From assembly GCA_024405235.1 (NCBI GenBank), contig JAKSPA010000006.1:1-17971 (forward strand): a DNA stretch of 17,971 nucleotides. The letters run 5' to 3'. The position numbers were made by a program, and so were the translations under genes. The notes under the pieces were generated by a model that saw nothing but the letters and a program-made list of their open reading frames with translations, did no database searches and was not told the origin of the DNA. The stretch is from Lentisphaeria bacterium. Lineage in GTDB: Bacteria > Verrucomicrobiota > Lentisphaeria > Oligosphaerales > Oligosphaeraceae. Below are positions 7,181 through 14,260 of the stretch, in pieces; the stretch's first letter is position 1; every line of letters starts with the position of its first letter.

Positions 7181-8332
7181 ATGGTGCGAAACGAGTCGCA
7201 CATTCTTGAAGAATTGCCGAAAACCCTTCGGGTACCTATTGATCTGGATAGGGCGGCGGGCCATGTGCCGAATGCGTTCTGCATGGCCATGTATCCGAAT
7301 GTCGCCGCGAAATATTCACGAAATCCGCATGGTCTTACGTGCTATGCGGAAGAGTGCCGTCGCGCACTGAATATGGCGGAACGGCGCATTCTCGAACTGG
7401 TCGGGACATCGCCTGAAGAGGCATTCGTCATTTGGTGTCCGAACGGCACCACGGCTTTGAATCTTGCACTGCGCGGCATAGAACTTCCTGACGCATCGCC
7501 TCTGGCAATCGACATAGGCGGACACCATGCGCTTGTCAATACAGCGCGGAGCCTCGGTCGCGAAGTCGATGGATTCCTGCTGGATGACGGCGGCGCTATT
7601 GCGCAGAGATTACCTTCGGAATGCGCTCTCGTGGGGCTTTCAATGGTCAACAACGAGACAGGAGTCGTCTGGAACGGCGCCCGCGACGCCATGCCGTCAA
7701 AAGCCGTGCTTCTTGTGGACGCGTGCCAGTGCTTCGGAAAGCATCCGATTCCATGGAACTTAGCGCATATCGATCTGCTGGTGCTTTCGGGACGCAAGAT
7801 TGGCGCGCCCGCCTCAAGCGCATGCCTTGTCTGCCGAAAGGGCGTTCCGCTGAAAACGGCGCTCGTCGTTGGTGGTGGACAGCAGAGGGGATTGCTTAGC
7901 GGGACAGTCGACACCGTGAACGCGCTGCTGTTTGCGGCTGTGGCGGAGGAGGCCTGTGGAAACATGGATGCCGCTTTGGAGCGCGTCGGCGCATTGAACA
8001 AAAGGCTGCGTGAGGGACTTGTGCGGCTTGGCTGCGGGAAATGGCCGTTCTTTTCGCCGGAAAGCGCGTCGCCGTATATTCTCTATTTTGCGATACCAAA
8101 TTATCAGGGGGCTCTTGTCGCAAGGCTTCTGGCAGCGGAACATGGCATTCTAGTCGGCACGGGGTCAGCATGCACTGCCGAGTCCAACGAGACCAGCGCG
8201 CTTCTGAAAGCGAAGGGAGTCCCAGACGCGCAGGCGCGTTCCGCAATACGTGTCAGCCTCTCGCCGGAATCCACTGCCGACGATATAGATGCGCTGCTCG
8301 CGGCGCTGCCGCAGGTACTGAAGGATTATTGA
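7181..8332 (+). CDS. Cysteine desulfurase-like (NifS/IscS family) PLP protein, divergent
   Basis: 383 aa, fold-type I class V aminotransferase. Relative to IscS: PNGTTALNLAL at 87-97, HHALV at 115-119, MVNNETGVV at 155-163, Asp180 and Gln183 in VDACQCFGK, PLP Lys206 in SGRKIG, QQRGLLSGT at 234-242, and the mobile-loop catalytic Cys331 in GTGSACTAES. The Lys and Cys needed to take sulfur from cysteine are present. Differences are Arg205 where the usual His precedes Lys, GAPA where GPKG is expected, and LSGT where RSGT is typical. It is cytoplasmic. Its ATG is 5 nt after the GH29-like stop without a visible Shine-Dalgarno, pointing to translational coupling. No iscU, sufE or thiI-like gene is near, so the sulfur acceptor is unknown; selenocysteine lyase or another C-S chemistry is possible. 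Confidence 0.85.
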   Translation: MVRNESHILEELPKTLRVPIDLDRAAGHVPNAFCMAMYPNVAAKYSRNPHGLTCYAEECRRALNMAERRILELVGTSPEEAFVIWCPNGTTALNLALRGIELPDASPLAIDIGGHHALVNTARSLGREVDGFLLDDGGAIAQRLPSECALVGLSMVNNETGVVWNGARDAMPSKAVLLVDACQCFGKHPIPWNLAHIDLLVLSGRKIGAPASSACLVCRKGVPLKTALVVGGGQQRGLLSGTVDTVNALLFAAVAEEACGNMDAALERVGALNKRLREGLVRLGCGKWPFFSPESASPYILYFAIPNYQGALVARLLAAEHGILVGTGSACTAESNETSALLKAKGVPDAQARSAIRVSLSPESTADDIDALLAALPQVLKDY

Positions 8333-8358
8333 TGGTGGGTCATGTGTGATGACTTTTG

Positions 8359-8387
8359 AGAATTGAATTGTGAATTGTGAATTGTGA
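8359..8387. repeat. 7-bp tandem repeat (ATTGTGA) between convergent genes
   Basis: After GAGAATTGA come three exact heptads ATTGTGA (8367-8373, 8374-8380, 8381-8387). It resembles the ATTGAGA array at 6128-6160, so two members of one family flank the GH29-like/desulfurase pair. A single reverse copy (TCACAAT, 16862-16868) lies between the esterase and serine hydrolase genes. No terminator hairpin was found in 8333-8419 although the genes converge here. Confidence 0.75.
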
Positions 8388-8419
8388 AACGCAGGATGTG
8401 AACGATCCGCAGCTGCCAA

Positions 8420-10114
8420 TCAGGGCGTCGTCTTCTTTCGCACAATATAGTGGTACGAAGCATTCTGAGGTTTCACGCCATGACGGATGTAAATGCAGAA
8501 GACTCGTCCTTTGATTATCGTGTCAGGCGCACCGCGCATCACAGTCTGGAGACTGCCAGCACGGTCTTCGATCTTTGCCACAATGTTCTCAAAGGGGGCT
8601 TCGATGACATATTCGAAATCACCGTTGACAGCCTTCAGACAACCGTTTTCGTAGGGGAGGATTTTTGCATTTTCCTGCGCCAGAGAATGTTCCACGCATG
8701 TGATCACTTCGCTGGTCTCATTCGTCGCTGTAATTTCCTTTCCTGTCGCCTCGACGCCTTCCGAAGTGAATTTCCATGATTTCCGTGCTGTCAGACCATC
8801 GCGCTGCAGCAAGAATTCAACCTCCGCCGTTCCATCCTTCTCCTCCTTGGCCGTAATTTCATCCGCCTCATTGGCGCCAATGTTGATGTCCTTCCATTTT
8901 CTTCTTGCGGGCGGCAGACTCAGATAGGTTGTGATGCCAGGTATCAGGCGCCAATTGTCCCAAAGCGGGAAGACGTCCTCATATTCGCGGCCCGTGGAAT
9001 AGACGAAAAGCGCGCCGTCCGCCATGTGTCCGCCGTTTGGCGAATCGCCGTTGACCCATGTTTCCACGCCGACAATCTTCGGCGTCGCCATGCGCACGGA
9101 AGCCATCCAGTCCTTCTTCTGGTTGCGATAGACTGCATAGGCGCTCGCGAAGAAGTATTTGAATCCCCATGGACCCTCCTCGGGAATGGAGAATCCGGCC
9201 TTGCGGAAACGTTTGAAGCTGTCAAGGACGGTGCCGGCCTTCTTTTTCTGTTCCCCATGGCCCAGCTGACGTCCCATGGAAGAAACGTCCATGTATCCCT
9301 TCCAGAGAACCCATGTATAGCCGTCCTTCAGCAAATGATGAATCAATGCGGTTTTTTCCGCAGGAAAGGCAAAAGGCGTCCCCTGCAGGATGGTCGTGAA
9401 AGATGTCATCTGTTCGATGTATGCAAGACCATAATTGCCCATCTGGGGCTGGTTTCCATGCTGATGGAAGGACCAGTCCTCGCGAATGCCCTCCAGAGAG
9501 GACATCTTCACTTCTTCCGCGATCGTTTCCACCGCCGTCTTCACCGTGTCCACATCTCTGGCAAGCATTCCTCTCGCCATGACGATGATGGAAACCGCCA
9601 CACGATTCTGTCCCGTATATTGAATCTTCGTGATTTCCATGGCCTTGCAGACTGCCAGACGCTCCTCTTCGCTCAGGCACTCCTCCGTCAGCAGCGCGGC
9701 CAGCCCAAGGCTTTTTGGCACGCCGATTTCATTCCACCACCAGTTCCTGTTGACCAGTTTCGCCTCCAGCCAGAATTTCAATCCTTTATGGAAAGCCTTC
9801 TCCACGGCGTCGTCGTGCTGCAGATGCCACGCCTTCGCAAGATGCAGGAGCAGCTCCACGTGCTGTGCCGTGAGCCAGTTGGAGGTGTTGCTGTTCTCAT
9901 AATCCACTTCGGGCCATGTGCCGTCTTCCCGCTGAGTCTCCAAGAGCCTCTTCGTCAGCTCAGGGGATGCGTTCCACCCGTCGATGGAATCGGCAATGAA
10001 ATTCGTCTTCAATTTGGCAATTCCAATGGTCAGGGAATCCTTCTCCTGCGAAAAAAGGAAATTCATTGCAGAAAGCAGCAACAAGACCAATGCGATTTTT
10101 CTCATGATTTTCAT
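8420..10114 (-). CDS. Secreted polysaccharide lyase family 8 (chondroitin/hyaluronan/xanthan lyase type)
   Basis: 564 aa from the ATG at 10114, chosen because AGAGGAA (10121-10127) lies 6 nt upstream and a signal peptide follows (MKIMRK, hydrophobic stretch, SAMNFLFSQ). The alpha/alpha toroid occupies about 30-350 and a beta-supersandwich about 370-560, ending in ASYHYIV as many PL8 enzymes do. NWWWNEIG is at 124-131. Compared with Flavobacterium chondroitinase AC as I recall it, the catalytic residues align with equal spacing: Asn169 (TGQN), His219 (HQHG), Tyr228 (NYG), Arg282 (MGRQ). A second Arg, four residues on in that enzyme, is His here. It should cleave uronate-containing glycans by beta-elimination; substrate is unproven. 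It is shorter than typical family members (650-1000 aa), with no extra C-terminal module. Located outside the cytoplasm. Confidence 0.88.
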   Translation of the reverse strand: MKIMRKIALVLLLLSAMNFLFSQEKDSLTIGIAKLKTNFIADSIDGWNASPELTKRLLETQREDGTWPEVDYENSNTSNWLTAQHVELLLHLAKAWHLQHDDAVEKAFHKGLKFWLEAKLVNRNWWWNEIGVPKSLGLAALLTEECLSEEERLAVCKAMEITKIQYTGQNRVAVSIIVMARGMLARDVDTVKTAVETIAEEVKMSSLEGIREDWSFHQHGNQPQMGNYGLAYIEQMTSFTTILQGTPFAFPAEKTALIHHLLKDGYTWVLWKGYMDVSSMGRQLGHGEQKKKAGTVLDSFKRFRKAGFSIPEEGPWGFKYFFASAYAVYRNQKKDWMASVRMATPKIVGVETWVNGDSPNGGHMADGALFVYSTGREYEDVFPLWDNWRLIPGITTYLSLPPARRKWKDINIGANEADEITAKEEKDGTAEVEFLLQRDGLTARKSWKFTSEGVEATGKEITATNETSEVITCVEHSLAQENAKILPYENGCLKAVNGDFEYVIEAPFENIVAKIEDRAGSLQTVMRGAPDTIIKGRVFCIYIRHGVKPQNASYHYIVRKKTTP

Positions 10115-10153
10115 GGAAGATTCCTCTTTCTTCTGAAATACATCTTCGGAACG

Positions 10154-10188
10154 AAGAACGGAAAACGACTTCCCTTTGGGCCGTTCTT
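10154..10188 (-). promoter_or_regulatory. Inverted repeat with CCCTTTGGG in the lyase leader
   Basis: AAGAACGG (10154-10161) and CCGTTCTT (10181-10188) form an 8-bp inverted pair, with CCCTTTGGG (10172-10180) immediately before the second arm. The same two sequence words recur upstream of the large glycosidase (CCCTTTGGG 13332-13340; CCGTTCT 13362-13368 and AAGAACGG 13379-13386). Here the element lies 40-74 bp upstream of the lyase ATG. It could be an operator or an mRNA hairpin in the leader. Confidence 0.4.
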
Positions 10189-10230
10189 GTGAATTCTTTG
10201 CGCAAATCGTGCGATATTGCAAATATAACT

Positions 10231-10250
10231 CTAGTAGTCTTGACTACTAG
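10231..10250. promoter_or_regulatory. Perfect palindrome, candidate operator upstream of the lyase gene
   Basis: CTAGTAGTC (10231-10239), TT, GACTACTAG (10242-10250): 9-bp arms, no mismatch, 117-136 bp before the lyase ATG. On the minus strand it is bracketed by two possible -10 hexamers: TATATT (10222-10227) on the gene side and TATACT (10249-10254) on the other. Neither has a good -35 at normal spacing, which would fit a promoter that needs an activator, or a repressor covering the start. The symmetry is typical of a homodimeric helix-turn-helix regulator site. Confidence 0.5.
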
Positions 10251-10334
10251 TATAGCGTTATTGCGGCATCATTCCGCCATATCGTTCCTGCCACATTGCG
10301 TCCAGAAATATAGAAAGATTGGCAGACCATTTGC

Positions 10335-10376
10335 AAAGGCCATTGCAGATCTTTGAGATCCCGCAATAGCCTTTTT
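10335..10376 (-). terminator. Long hairpin after the large glycosidase gene, probable terminator
   Basis: AAAGGC (10335-10340) pairs with GCCTTT (10369-10374), ATTGC (10342-10346) with GCAAT (10363-10367), and GATCT (10348-10352) with AGATC (10356-10360) around a 3-nt loop. The one A-C mismatch on + becomes a G-U pair in minus-strand RNA, so the structure suits the minus-strand transcript ending at 10406, 30 nt away. The T-run (10372-10376) is however on the plus side; on minus only TTT follows the stem, so termination efficiency is uncertain. Confidence 0.5.
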
Positions 10377-10405
10377 GCGCAATTCCTTTAATTACAAGAT
10401 ACTAT

Positions 10406-13294
10406 CTAGTTATCAACGCGCAGAAGAATCGTGCGGTTCCTGCCGATTTCCACAACGGCGCGGCCATTTTCAATACGAATCTTCTCGCCTGTGGCGACAT
10501 CCACAAGCGACGTGATGCCATCGGCAAGGAAGAGATTCACGGAATCTTCGTGACCGCTGTGAATCAGTATGTGGCCGTTGCCATGACGAATTACAACGTC
10601 TTCCGCATCGCTCCAGACATGAGCATCGCCGATCTTGGCGATGGAACGCACGAGCGACGTCGTGAATTCTGGCACGCCGATGTAAAGCGAGCGCCATCCG
10701 TCCATCTGCTTGAAAGCGACAGCCGGCCTTCCTGCATAAACGGCATCGCCGTCAATCGTCTCCCATATCTGAGCTTCAGCATCGTTTACGACAAAAAAAG
10801 GCTCCAGAGAAGCATTGAGAGACAACGGCGACAATCCGTCCGGAGCGTCTTTTTGCGGTGCGGACGAAGCCTTAACCGAACCTTCGCATTTCTCGACATT
10901 CACGCCCGTCAGAGCAGTTATGTTGTCTGCGGACGCATGATAGGCAGCATCAAGATCCGTGGCGCCGAAATAGCCGCTTCCATAAGTCCACACAAGGAGC
11001 TTGCCGTCTTTTTTCAAACGTCGATTTACAGTTTCACGCTGTGCGTCGGTCATGAAGTAGCTGTTGACGAAAACATAGACGGGATAGTCGTCTGGAATCG
11101 TCTCTATGTCGTCAATAATATATGTATCTTCACCGATGGCGGATTTGGCGAATACATCGCGCGAAAGAGTGACAAGATTGTTTGCGACATTGTCCATGAA
11201 AGTATGGTGTCTGAAGTGATAGCTCATGGGATCGACGATGATTGCAACCCTGCGGCTTCTGTCATCGGCAGGCGCGATTTTCGCCGTCAGCGTCATCTCA
11301 TCGCGCATCTTGCGGAAGGCCTCCCAGATGCGTGGATGACTGTAGGACGGACGTCCCGCGATGGGGAACCACCAATAGCCCGCGCGTTCCACGACGCAGT
11401 TACCGAAGGTGCGCCACAGAATCGCGAGCGACTCCTCGAGATCGGCCGCGCCGCTGTATTCGGCACGATGTCCCGTCAGCGACGTCCTGATGTCCGCTTC
11501 GTATGCATACAACTTGCCGTGCATGGCAACGCTTGCAGGCGCCCCCATGCATGGACCGACTTTGCCTATTTCACGCTGCGTGTATCCAACTGGCGACATA
11601 AGGAAATCGACAGGAGCCTCTGCAAGCACTTTCTCCAGACCAAGATGCCCTGAATCGCTGATCCATGCGCGATTGAAGCCGCCTGCGTCTTCGCGCACAT
11701 AGCCATAATAGAGGCCTATCACTTTGTCTGGCCCGGCCATTTGGCGAATGAAAGAAGTGTATCTGCAGACCGATTCGGCGCTGGAATCGTTGATGAAACG
11801 CATGTAGTCGATGCATTTTCTTCCCGCAACAGGATCCATGAAATACGACAAAGCGGATTTCTGCCATTCGGTCGGAGTCGGAACGGAAACACTGTCGAAT
11901 GCATTCAAATCTACAGGCTGCCCCCAGCGCGTATTCATTTCGGCGGCGCTGCCGTAGTGCTTCCGAAGCCATCCTCTGAAGCCGTTCGTCTCTGCTGGAC
12001 AATAATCCGTGTATTCCTTCTTGTAGAGTTGACTATTGTAGTTCGAACGCAGACATTCGCCGTAGCGTCCTGAAACCATGAAGAAACCGATGATTCTGTC
12101 CCAATACGGCGTAGTCTTGAGATATTTGAAAAACGCGTCGTATGCCTTTTCAGCATCCTGAAGCCATTTCTCCGAAGCATACGAATGGCTCGCGAAGTAA
12201 TCCTGATGGCGGCTTCCATTGAAATCCTGCGTTATTTCATCCGGATGCTTCTCGCCCCACCACGCAGGAGGAGAAATCGCTATCGACAGCATTATCTTCG
12301 CCTTCGGATTCTGGCGGAAGACGATTGCCAAATTGCGCTCGATCATTGAAAAGTCGTATGTGTCATCGTCTATCCACCACAGACCACCGCAGAATTCGCG
12401 ACCGCCGCATGGTGTGGCACGGAAGACATCTATTCCTGCCGACGAAGCATCCGCTGCGCTCTCCAAAGCGTAGATTCCGCCTGCAAGAAATCCGCCGCCC
12501 GCATACATCACAAACGGCTCTTCATTGCCGTCGAAGACGAAACTCTGCGTTTTTGGATTCACGCGTGCTGACCTGACACCTTCTCCCGCGAATACAGGAA
12601 GCGATGGTTCAGACGGCAGCTTCGCAATGGAAGCTTTCTTTGCCTCCCTTGCAAAATGGTCTTCCGGAAGATCGCCAAGACGCGCTTCGTCCATTACGCC
12701 CACGTAGCGGTAGCGGTGATCGACCGCCGAGTGATAATCGCAGCCCAGCAGAAGCATCTTCGTCTGAAGCTGTGGAAGCGTCAACTCGCCATCGTATGCC
12801 AGAGCCATCTTGCCGTCAATGAAGAATCTGCGTTTGATTCCATTGAACTCCAAGGCGAAATGATGGACTCTGTCATCGTCCAGCGCAACATCTACTGGAT
12901 AATCTTTGGACTTGTCGTTCGTCCGTTCACGAAGAACAAGCTGTTTGCCACTCATGAACAGCTCAATAAAGTTTTCGTCGTTCCTATAGAAACAGAATGG
13001 AACCATGTTCGTGCTATGGTTTTCGGTATGCAAATACATTGAAAAACAGATTGCGTCTGGCAGTTCAGGAAGTTTGACGCGAATACCTTCTCCAAGTCCC
13101 GTGACGCGAACGCCTTTGCCCTCGACTGCATCGACATATTCCGCATTGTCGAGCAGAACCGCATCATATTCAATGTTCCTGGCAGTCTCGGACGAAACCA
13201 ATGCGTCTGGTGCCTCAAACGTAAAACGGCATATCTCAGCGGCGTTTGCAAACAGAATCGTCAGCAGAAAAATAAAAGCAATTACTTTCTTCAT
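10406..13294 (-). CDS. Large secreted glycoside hydrolase: LamG-like domain plus GH-A TIM barrel (beta-galactosidase-like)
   Basis: 962 aa. Signal peptide 1-19 (MKKVIAFIFLLTILFANAA). Residues about 20-210 look like a LamG/concanavalin-type beta sandwich (FTFEAPD, GKGVRV, ICFSMYLHT, FFIDGKMALAYDG, VGVMDEARLG). Residues about 240-670 form a TIM barrel: SPPAWWGEKHP at 341-351, acid/base candidate Glu413 in GRYGE, nucleophile candidate Glu599 in YAYEADIR. Residues about 680-850 are Rossmann-like (RVAIIVDPMSYHF, YPVYVFVNSYF, DGKLLVWTYGSG), like the trimerisation domain of GH42-type beta-galactosidases. The remainder, about 865-962, is a small beta domain. Exported, probably acting on external glycans. 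The family number is not certain; GH42-related is the closest I can suggest. A good promoter lies just upstream; the leader is about 15 nt and has no clear Shine-Dalgarno. Confidence 0.8.
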   Translation of the reverse strand: MKKVIAFIFLLTILFANAAEICRFTFEAPDALVSSETARNIEYDAVLLDNAEYVDAVEGKGVRVTGLGEGIRVKLPELPDAICFSMYLHTENHSTNMVPFCFYRNDENFIELFMSGKQLVLRERTNDKSKDYPVDVALDDDRVHHFALEFNGIKRRFFIDGKMALAYDGELTLPQLQTKMLLLGCDYHSAVDHRYRYVGVMDEARLGDLPEDHFAREAKKASIAKLPSEPSLPVFAGEGVRSARVNPKTQSFVFDGNEEPFVMYAGGGFLAGGIYALESAADASSAGIDVFRATPCGGREFCGGLWWIDDDTYDFSMIERNLAIVFRQNPKAKIMLSIAISPPAWWGEKHPDEITQDFNGSRHQDYFASHSYASEKWLQDAEKAYDAFFKYLKTTPYWDRIIGFFMVSGRYGECLRSNYNSQLYKKEYTDYCPAETNGFRGWLRKHYGSAAEMNTRWGQPVDLNAFDSVSVPTPTEWQKSALSYFMDPVAGRKCIDYMRFINDSSAESVCRYTSFIRQMAGPDKVIGLYYGYVREDAGGFNRAWISDSGHLGLEKVLAEAPVDFLMSPVGYTQREIGKVGPCMGAPASVAMHGKLYAYEADIRTSLTGHRAEYSGAADLEESLAILWRTFGNCVVERAGYWWFPIAGRPSYSHPRIWEAFRKMRDEMTLTAKIAPADDRSRRVAIIVDPMSYHFRHHTFMDNVANNLVTLSRDVFAKSAIGEDTYIIDDIETIPDDYPVYVFVNSYFMTDAQRETVNRRLKKDGKLLVWTYGSGYFGATDLDAAYHASADNITALTGVNVEKCEGSVKASSAPQKDAPDGLSPLSLNASLEPFFVVNDAEAQIWETIDGDAVYAGRPAVAFKQMDGWRSLYIGVPEFTTSLVRSIAKIGDAHVWSDAEDVVIRHGNGHILIHSGHEDSVNLFLADGITSLVDVATGEKIRIENGRAVVEIGRNRTILLRVDN

Positions 13295-13315
13295 AGCAAC
13301 GCATTAGTGATGTAT

Positions 13316-13344
13316 TTTATAGTCAGCAACGCCCTTTGGGTCAT
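13316..13344 (-). promoter_or_regulatory. Promoter of the large glycosidase gene
   Basis: Read on the minus strand, ATGACC (13339-13344) and TATAAA (13316-13321) are separated by exactly 17 bp, a good sigma70-type pair. Transcription would start near 13309, leaving about 15 nt of leader before the ATG at 13294. The CCCTTTGGG word shared with the lyase leader lies at 13332-13340, overlapping the end of the -35 and the spacer. Confidence 0.5.
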
Positions 13345-13358
13345 TTCACCGAAACTGC

Positions 13359-13389
13359 CATCCGTTCTCTTTTTCATGAAGAACGGATG
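13359..13389. promoter_or_regulatory. 10-bp-arm inverted repeat upstream of the glycosidase promoter
   Basis: CATCCGTTCT (13359-13368) is the exact reverse complement of AGAACGGATG (13380-13389), with an 11-nt loop. It starts 15 bp beyond the -35 hexamer, a usual place for a regulator site, and contains the CCGTTCT/AAGAACGG words also found upstream of the lyase. It is also 31 nt past the pseudopilin stop (13420) and might act as that gene's terminator, but no T-run follows on the minus strand. Confidence 0.5.
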
Positions 13390-13419
13390 ACCACTTTTTA
13401 GCAATCAGCTATCAGAGGA

Positions 13420-14199
13420 TTACTCCGAACCGCCGTATTTGATTGCGAAGCCAAGCTGGTTCCAGCCTGGTTTCACCTGAACGCCATACGGGACATTGAT
13501 CTTCTCGACGCTGCAATCCAGTTTCAGAGCGTTGATGTTGTCTGTGTGGTTCGGAATGCTCAGGCTGTTCTCGTCGCCTGCAAGGAATCCCTTGAAGCTC
13601 GCGATGACATCGTGTGCGACGATGGCGCGTGGATCGCCAGTGGCTCTGGAATGCTCGATTCCTCTGCCATCTGGGTAGGTCAGGCTATTGCGCGTGACAT
13701 TGCTGCCGCAATGAGTGGTGTCTGCAGCCGCCTCCGAAGCCGTCAGGCGGATGTAGTAGTACGATGTATGGCGCATGCCATCCGAACTTGTAGTTTTCAG
13801 TTTATTCCAAAGGGCGGAATCACTCGGGCAGCAGAAGAAGGGACGGAACTTCTCTATGCTGATTGTTCCATCGGAGACACCGCCAAGATAGCCGCCCTTC
13901 ATCAGCGCATTGGGCTCGGAGGCATCTTCTCTTGGAGAACCGGTGTCGAGAATTGAATCATAGTAGTACTGGACGCCCCAGAGAGAGTACTTCATGGCCG
14001 GAACAAGATAGTCGTCGTTGTCGTTTCCATAGAGTGCGGAAGCAAGGCCCCATGTCTTGAGATTGTTGACGCAGACGATGCAACGCGCCGCCGCTCTTGC
14101 CTTTGAGAGTGCGGGCAGAAGCATGGATGCGAGAATCGCGATGATCGCGATCACTACGAGCAACTCAATGAGTGTAAACAAGTTGGTTGATTTTCTCAT
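13420..14199 (-). CDS. Type IV pilin-like / pseudopilin protein (prepilin N-terminus, degenerate H-X9-DG tail)
   Basis: 259 aa. The ATG at 14199 is set by AGGAG (14208-14212) 8 nt upstream and by the prepilin signature that follows directly: MRKSTNLFTLIELLVV, then a hydrophobic helix to about residue 30 (IAIIAILASMLLPAL) and SKAR. Prepilin peptidase would cut before Phe8; the residue before the cut is Leu instead of the classical Gly. Near the C-terminus is NHTDNINALKLDC: His, nine residues, Asp, then Cys, a variant of the H-X9-DG motif that marks the large pseudopilin-like families of Lentisphaerota and Planctomycetes. Cys residues (several, including CCPS) may form disulfides. It is likely anchored in the inner membrane or assembled in a type II secretion/pilus-like structure. 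It lies between two glycosidase genes, 61 nt after the GH5-like gene. Confidence 0.88.
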   Translation of the reverse strand: MRKSTNLFTLIELLVVIAIIAILASMLLPALSKARAAARCIVCVNNLKTWGLASALYGNDNDDYLVPAMKYSLWGVQYYYDSILDTGSPREDASEPNALMKGGYLGGVSDGTISIEKFRPFFCCPSDSALWNKLKTTSSDGMRHTSYYYIRLTASEAAADTTHCGSNVTRNSLTYPDGRGIEHSRATGDPRAIVAHDVIASFKGFLAGDENSLSIPNHTDNINALKLDCSVEKINVPYGVQVKPGWNQLGFAIKYGGSE

Positions 14200-14260
14200 T
14201 TGTTTTTCTCCTTTTGGATTTTGTGGTTTTAACGTGGGGGAACTTACTTGACTTTGGAAC

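Noticed and set aside
8335..8346. 12-bp sequence GTGGGTCATGTG repeated at 15381-15392
   Set aside because: Only two copies, no shared flanks or symmetry; likely chance or a remnant of a repeat too degraded to define.
9026..11653. Long plus-strand open frames opposite the PL8 and glycosidase genes
   Set aside because: They are antisense shadows; the minus-strand proteins carry signal peptides and catalytic motifs.
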